Shown: piece after piece, positions 60,470 to 64,000 of the stretch | How positions within the stretch are numbered: the stretch's first letter is position 1 | How the letters are laid out: every line of letters starts with the position of its first letter | Notes under the pieces: model-generated | The model's input: only the letters and a program-made list of their open reading frames with translations | Databases searched by the model: none | What the model was told of the DNA's origin: nothing | Translations under genes and position numbers: made by a program | Source of the DNA: Nocardioides flavescens | GTDB lineage: Bacteria > Actinomycetota > Actinomycetes > Propionibacteriales > Nocardioidaceae | Direction of reading: 5' to 3' | Length of the DNA stretch: 64,000 nt | Assembly: GCF_009823805.1 (NCBI RefSeq) | Contig: NZ_WUEK01000012.1 | Location: 1 to 64,000, forward strand

Positions 60470-62121
60470 GCAGCACCACCGAGGACTCCCGGGAGAGCTC
60501 AGAGCAGTCCGCCCTGCTCTCCCGCAGCGCGGTCATGGCCGCGGGCACCGCGGTCAGCCGGCTGAGCGGCTTCGTGCGGGCGGCGCTGCTGTCCTTCGCG
60601 CTCGGCGCCGGCGTCCACGCCGACGTCTTCAACGTCGCCAACTCGCTGCCCAACGCGCTCTACATCCTGCTGGCCGGTGGCGTCATCAACGCCGTGCTCG
60701 TGCCGCAGCTCATCCGCGCGCAGCGCAACGACCCCGACGGCGGCGAGGCCTACACCCAGCGCATCGTCACGCTCGCCGGCACGTTCCTCGTCGTGGTCAC
60801 GGTGGTCCTGGTGGCCGCGGCGCCCCTCCTGGTGAGCCTGGTCGCGCCCGACTACGACGGCGCCGTGCGCGAGTCGGCCATCGCCTTCACCCGCTACTGC
60901 CTGCCGCAGGTCCTCTTCTACGGCATGTTCGTGCTGGTCGGGCAGATCCTCAACGCCCGCGGCGTCTTCGGGCCGATGATGTGGGCGCCGATCGCCAACA
61001 ACGTGCTCTCGGTCGCGGTGGTGCTCGCCTACGTCGTGGCGTTCGGCCACGCGGAGGGTGCCGAGCTGGCCGGTGGCTACAGCTCGGCCCAGGAGCTGGT
61101 GCTCGGCGTCGGGTCCACGCTCGGGATCGCGGCGCAGCTGGCGATCCTGGTGCCCTACCTCCGCCGCGCCGGCTTCGTCTACCGCCCCCGCTTCGACCTG
61201 CGCGGCACCGGGCTCGGCCACACCCTGCGCCTCGGCGTCTGGACGGTGCTGTTCGTCGTCGTCAACCAGATCGCCTACGTCGTGGTGCAGCGGCTCGCGA
61301 CGAGCGGCGCCGCCGAGGGCGGCACGGGCGCGACCGTCTACGCGTTCAGCTTCCTCATCGTGATGGTGCCGCACTCGATCGTCACCGTCTCGCTGGCGAC
61401 CGCGGTGCTGCCGCGGCTCTCGGCCCACGCCGCCGCCGGCGACCGGACCGCGCTCGCCGGCGCGCTCGCCGCGACCCTGCGCAGCGCGCTCGTGGTCATC
61501 GTGCCGTTCGCCGCCCTGCTGCCGGTGATCGCGCCCGACCTGGCCCGCGTCGTGTTCGCCTACGGCGCCGCCGCCGGCTCGGTCGACGCCTACGCCCCCA
61601 CGCTGTCGCTCTTCGGCCTCGGCGTCGTGTTCTTCACCTTCCACTACCTCGTGCTGCGCGGCTTCTACGCCCTCGAGGAGAACCGCACCGCCTTCTGGGT
61701 GCAGTGCGCCGTCGCCGGCACCAACGTCGTGACCGCCGTGACGTACGTCGGCCTGGTGGGTCCGGAGCGCACCTCGCCCGCCCTGGTGCTCGCCTACGCC
61801 TCGGCGTACGCCGTGGGCTCCGCGATCTCCTACGCGCTCCTGCGCCGCCGGCTCGGCGGCCTGCGCACCCGGGAGCTGCTCGCCTTCGGCGGACGGCTCG
61901 CGATCGCCGCGGGTCTCGCGACCGCCCTGACGATTCCCGTCGCGCAGGTGCTCGACGGCCTCGCCGACGACCCCGGCAAGGTCGTCGCGGCGGTCCGGCT
62001 CGTGGCCGTCGGCGCCGTGGACGTGCTGCTCTACCTCGTCCTCGCCCGGCTCGTGCGCCTGCGCGAGGTCGGGCAGGTCCTCGCGACGCTGACCGGTCGG
62101 GCCGGTCGCGCCCGGGGCTGA
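60466..62121 (+). CDS. murJ: Lipid II flippase MurJ
   Basis: A 551-aa MOP-superfamily protein with about 14 transmembrane helices. The N-terminus has the family pattern AAGTAVSRLSGFVRAALLSFALG and ADVFNVANSLPNALYILLAGGVINAVLVPQ. It exports lipid II for peptidoglycan synthesis. In M. tuberculosis the homologue Rv3910 is one chain with a C-terminal pseudokinase; here the pseudokinase is a separate gene starting 60 bp downstream. GTG overlaps the DUF6049 stop (GTGA). Confidence 0.93.
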   Translation: MSSTTEDSRESSEQSALLSRSAVMAAGTAVSRLSGFVRAALLSFALGAGVHADVFNVANSLPNALYILLAGGVINAVLVPQLIRAQRNDPDGGEAYTQRIVTLAGTFLVVVTVVLVAAAPLLVSLVAPDYDGAVRESAIAFTRYCLPQVLFYGMFVLVGQILNARGVFGPMMWAPIANNVLSVAVVLAYVVAFGHAEGAELAGGYSSAQELVLGVGSTLGIAAQLAILVPYLRRAGFVYRPRFDLRGTGLGHTLRLGVWTVLFVVVNQIAYVVVQRLATSGAAEGGTGATVYAFSFLIVMVPHSIVTVSLATAVLPRLSAHAAAGDRTALAGALAATLRSALVVIVPFAALLPVIAPDLARVVFAYGAAAGSVDAYAPTLSLFGLGVVFFTFHYLVLRGFYALEENRTAFWVQCAVAGTNVVTAVTYVGLVGPERTSPALVLAYASAYAVGSAISYALLRRRLGGLRTRELLAFGGRLAIAAGLATALTIPVAQVLDGLADDPGKVVAAVRLVAVGAVDVLLYLVLARLVRLREVGQVLATLTGRAGRARG

Positions 62122-62181
62122 CGGCGCCCCACCGGGCGTCACTACGATGGCCCCGAGCGTCGGAGGGAGGCTCGTCACCAC

Positions 62182-64000
62182 ATGCCGCAGGCCACGCGGG
62201 CGGGCGACGTCCTCGCCGAGCGCTACCGGCTCGTCGACCTCCTGAGCGAGAGCGGCGGCGGACGGTTCTGGCGAGCGCACGACCGGGTGCTCGAGCGCCA
62301 CGTCGCGCTGCACGTCATCGCGGCCGACGACCCCCGCGCCGACGGCCTGCTCGCGGCGGCGCGGCGCTCGGCCACCGTGCTCGACCAGCGGATCCTGCGG
62401 GTGCTGGACGCCGAGCGGGTCGGCGACTACTGCTTCGTGGTCAACGAGTGGGGCCAGGGCACCTCGCTCGACATCATGCTGGCCAGCAACGGCCCGCTCT
62501 CGCCGCGCCGGGGCGCCTGGCTCGTCGGGGAGGTCGCCGACTCGGTCGCCACGGCCCACGCCCACGGCATCGCCCACGGTCTGCTCTCGCCCGAGAACGT
62601 CCTGCTCGACCAGGCCGGCTCGGTGCGCATCATCGGCTTCTGCGTCGACGCCGCGCTGCACGGTCTCCCGCAGGGCGACCCCCACGCCGACGTCGTCGAC
62701 CTCGCCGGCCTGCTCCACGCCACGCTGACCGGCCGGTGGGCCGGGGTCTCGCCGTCCGACGTACCCCGGGCACCGGAGAGCAGCGGCCGGGTCCTGCGAC
62801 CCCGCCAGGTGCGCGCCGGGGTGCCGCGCGCCCTCGACGACCTGTGCGACGAGCTGCTCAACCCGCGCGGCCAGCGCCAGCGCGAGCCGCGCGACCCCGG
62901 CAGCGCCCGCGGCGTCGCGACGGTGCTGGCGCAGTTCGTCGGCGACCCGACCGGACTCGGCGAGGCGATCGCCGCCGGCAACCCCGAGCGCCACGAGACG
63001 GTCACCCTGCCCGCCGTCCCCGACATCCCGCTGCGCCCGCACCCCGACGACTGGCAGCCGCCGCCCGAGCCCGAGCCGACGCCGGAGCCCGCGCCGGAGC
63101 CCGTGCCCGTGCCGGAGCCGCAGCCGGAGCGCCCCACCGAGGCCGGTCTGCCGATCTTCGACGACGAGAACGACGAGGTGTCGTGGCTGCGCGCCCGCGA
63201 GCAGAAGCCACCGCCCCCGCCGCCGTTCGAGGAGCCCCCCGAGCGTCCGCTGTTCGCCTCCGAGCCGCGCCGCCCGCGCCACCCGAGCGCGGACCTCGGT
63301 CCCGTGGTCGCCCGCGGCGACGAGTACTGGCCCTTCGACCGCGAGCAGCCCCCGCACGGCCCGCTCGCCGAGGACCCGTCCGAGACCGACGACCACGTCC
63401 CGGGGCGCTCCTGGCTGCGCCTGGCCGCCCTGGTCGCCATCGCGCTGCTCCTCGTGGTCGCGGTCGCCATCGCCTTCAACCTCGGCCGTGGCCGCACCCC
63501 GCTCGGCACCGAGCCGCGCGACGGCGACAGCACCCCCAGCGCGACGCCGAGCGCGTCGGCGTCCGCACCCGCCCTCACCGCGTACACCGGGGTGACGGCG
63601 ACCGACTTCGACCCCGAGGGCGACGACGGCTCCGAGCGCCCGGAGGACGTCGGCAACGTCGTCGACGGTGATCCCGACACCTCGTGGACGACGCTGACCT
63701 ACTACCAGCAGTTCGGCGCGGCCGGGCTGAAGGACGGCGTCGGGGTCGTGCTCGACCTGGGCGAGAGCCGCGACGTGCGACAGGTCGACCTCAGCGTCGT
63801 GGGGCGCACGGGCGTCTCGGTCTACGTGCTGGACACCGCCCCCACCACCGTCGACGGACTGACCCCGGCGGCGACCGGCCAGGTCGGCCGGTCCGGGGGC
63901 GCGGCGGCCGGGCGCATCTCGCTCCCCGAGGCCGCGACCGGGCGCTACGTCCTGGTCTGGCTCACCAGCCTCCCCGCGGCCGACGGCGGCTTCCGGGGTG
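62182..64000 (+). CDS. Membrane pseudokinase with discoidin-like ectodomain (partial)
   Basis: At least 606 codons, open to the window end. Residues about 10-270 form a Ser/Thr kinase fold with all catalytic positions lost: VAIK lysine is H44 (VALHVI), HRDxKPxN reads HGLLSPEN, DFG reads IGFCVD, and the Gly loop is SESGGGRF. A Pro/Glu-rich linker leads to one transmembrane helix (about 411-433). Outside is a discoidin-like region with NVVDGDPDTSWTT and VVLDLGESRDVRQVDLSVVG. This matches the second half of Rv3910, whose phosphorylated pseudokinase recruits FhaA to control lipid II export. ATG 62182 has GGAGGGAGG upstream. Confidence 0.88.
   Translation, partial: MPQATRAGDVLAERYRLVDLLSESGGGRFWRAHDRVLERHVALHVIAADDPRADGLLAAARRSATVLDQRILRVLDAERVGDYCFVVNEWGQGTSLDIMLASNGPLSPRRGAWLVGEVADSVATAHAHGIAHGLLSPENVLLDQAGSVRIIGFCVDAALHGLPQGDPHADVVDLAGLLHATLTGRWAGVSPSDVPRAPESSGRVLRPRQVRAGVPRALDDLCDELLNPRGQRQREPRDPGSARGVATVLAQFVGDPTGLGEAIAAGNPERHETVTLPAVPDIPLRPHPDDWQPPPEPEPTPEPAPEPVPVPEPQPERPTEAGLPIFDDENDEVSWLRAREQKPPPPPPFEEPPERPLFASEPRRPRHPSADLGPVVARGDEYWPFDREQPPHGPLAEDPSETDDHVPGRSWLRLAALVAIALLLVVAVAIAFNLGRGRTPLGTEPRDGDSTPSATPSASASAPALTAYTGVTATDFDPEGDDGSERPEDVGNVVDGDPDTSWTTLTYYQQFGAAGLKDGVGVVLDLGESRDVRQVDLSVVGRTGVSVYVLDTAPTTVDGLTPAATGQVGRSGGAAAGRISLPEAATGRYVLVWLTSLPAADGGFRG

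Overview
The window is high-GC DNA from an actinobacterium, most likely Nocardioides or a close relative in the Nocardioidaceae. Support for this: GTG starts are common, several genes look leaderless, and there are mycothiol-type DinB and maleylpyruvate isomerase-like proteins. Two gene blocks also match those flanking oriC in Mycobacterium tuberculosis: GT87 / PBP1A / PadR / ino1 with rpsF-ssb-rpsR-rplI, and pcnB / DUF6049 / murJ / pseudokinase. I see no rRNA, tRNA, phage, insertion sequence or CRISPR array.

Layout. 0-7.5 kb: a DinB protein, a secreted beta-propeller, a methyltransferase that lacks part of its SAM fold, an operon of YibE/F, MDMPI-like and DUF429-RelA/SpoT fusion genes, and a small membrane-anchored protein. 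8-14.9 kb: dnaB, a secreted protein, an FAD dehydrogenase with a divergent PucR regulator, and an epimerase with a divergent TetR regulator and two palindromic operators. 14.9-19.2 kb: a TrmH-type RNA methyltransferase, an ABC-F ribosome-protection ATPase with a leader peptide, a serine hydrolase and a VOC protein. 19.2-29.3 kb: a catabolic island with OYE, a DapA-type aldolase, a DAO oxidase, a 2Fe-2S/FAD oxidoreductase, an SDR, an IclR regulator and a polar amino acid ABC importer. It looks like amino or imino acid uptake and oxidation. 29.4-31.2 kb: rplI, rpsR, ssb and rpsF on the minus strand.

31.4-38 kb: a soluble Ser/Thr kinase, an XRE/MmyB regulator, an SDR, endonuclease IV and two membrane glycosyltransferase genes. 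38-43.5 kb: a compact minus-strand cluster of ECF sigma factor, unknown beta-rich protein, cytoplasmic subtilase, TPR-CHAT protease and a small protein with a weak chagasin-like pattern. It has the features of a regulated proteolytic system and is my main candidate for something undescribed. 43.7-51.8 kb: cell-wall genes (FemX-like, alanine racemase-like, GT87, PBP1A), then PadR and ino1. 52-64 kb: a GIY-YIG protein, an M6 protease, pcnB, DUF6049, murJ and a pseudokinase cut by the window end.

Two repeat families run through the window. One is a REP-like hairpin of about 40 bp, mostly at 3' ends between convergent genes; its apical stem varies but stays paired. The other is a roughly 160-bp element with two copies, at 40.78 and 57.81 kb. 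Its core is nearly identical in both copies while the terminal inverted repeats differ between copies yet pair within each. Functions are inferred from translated sequence and recalled family motifs; no database search was run.
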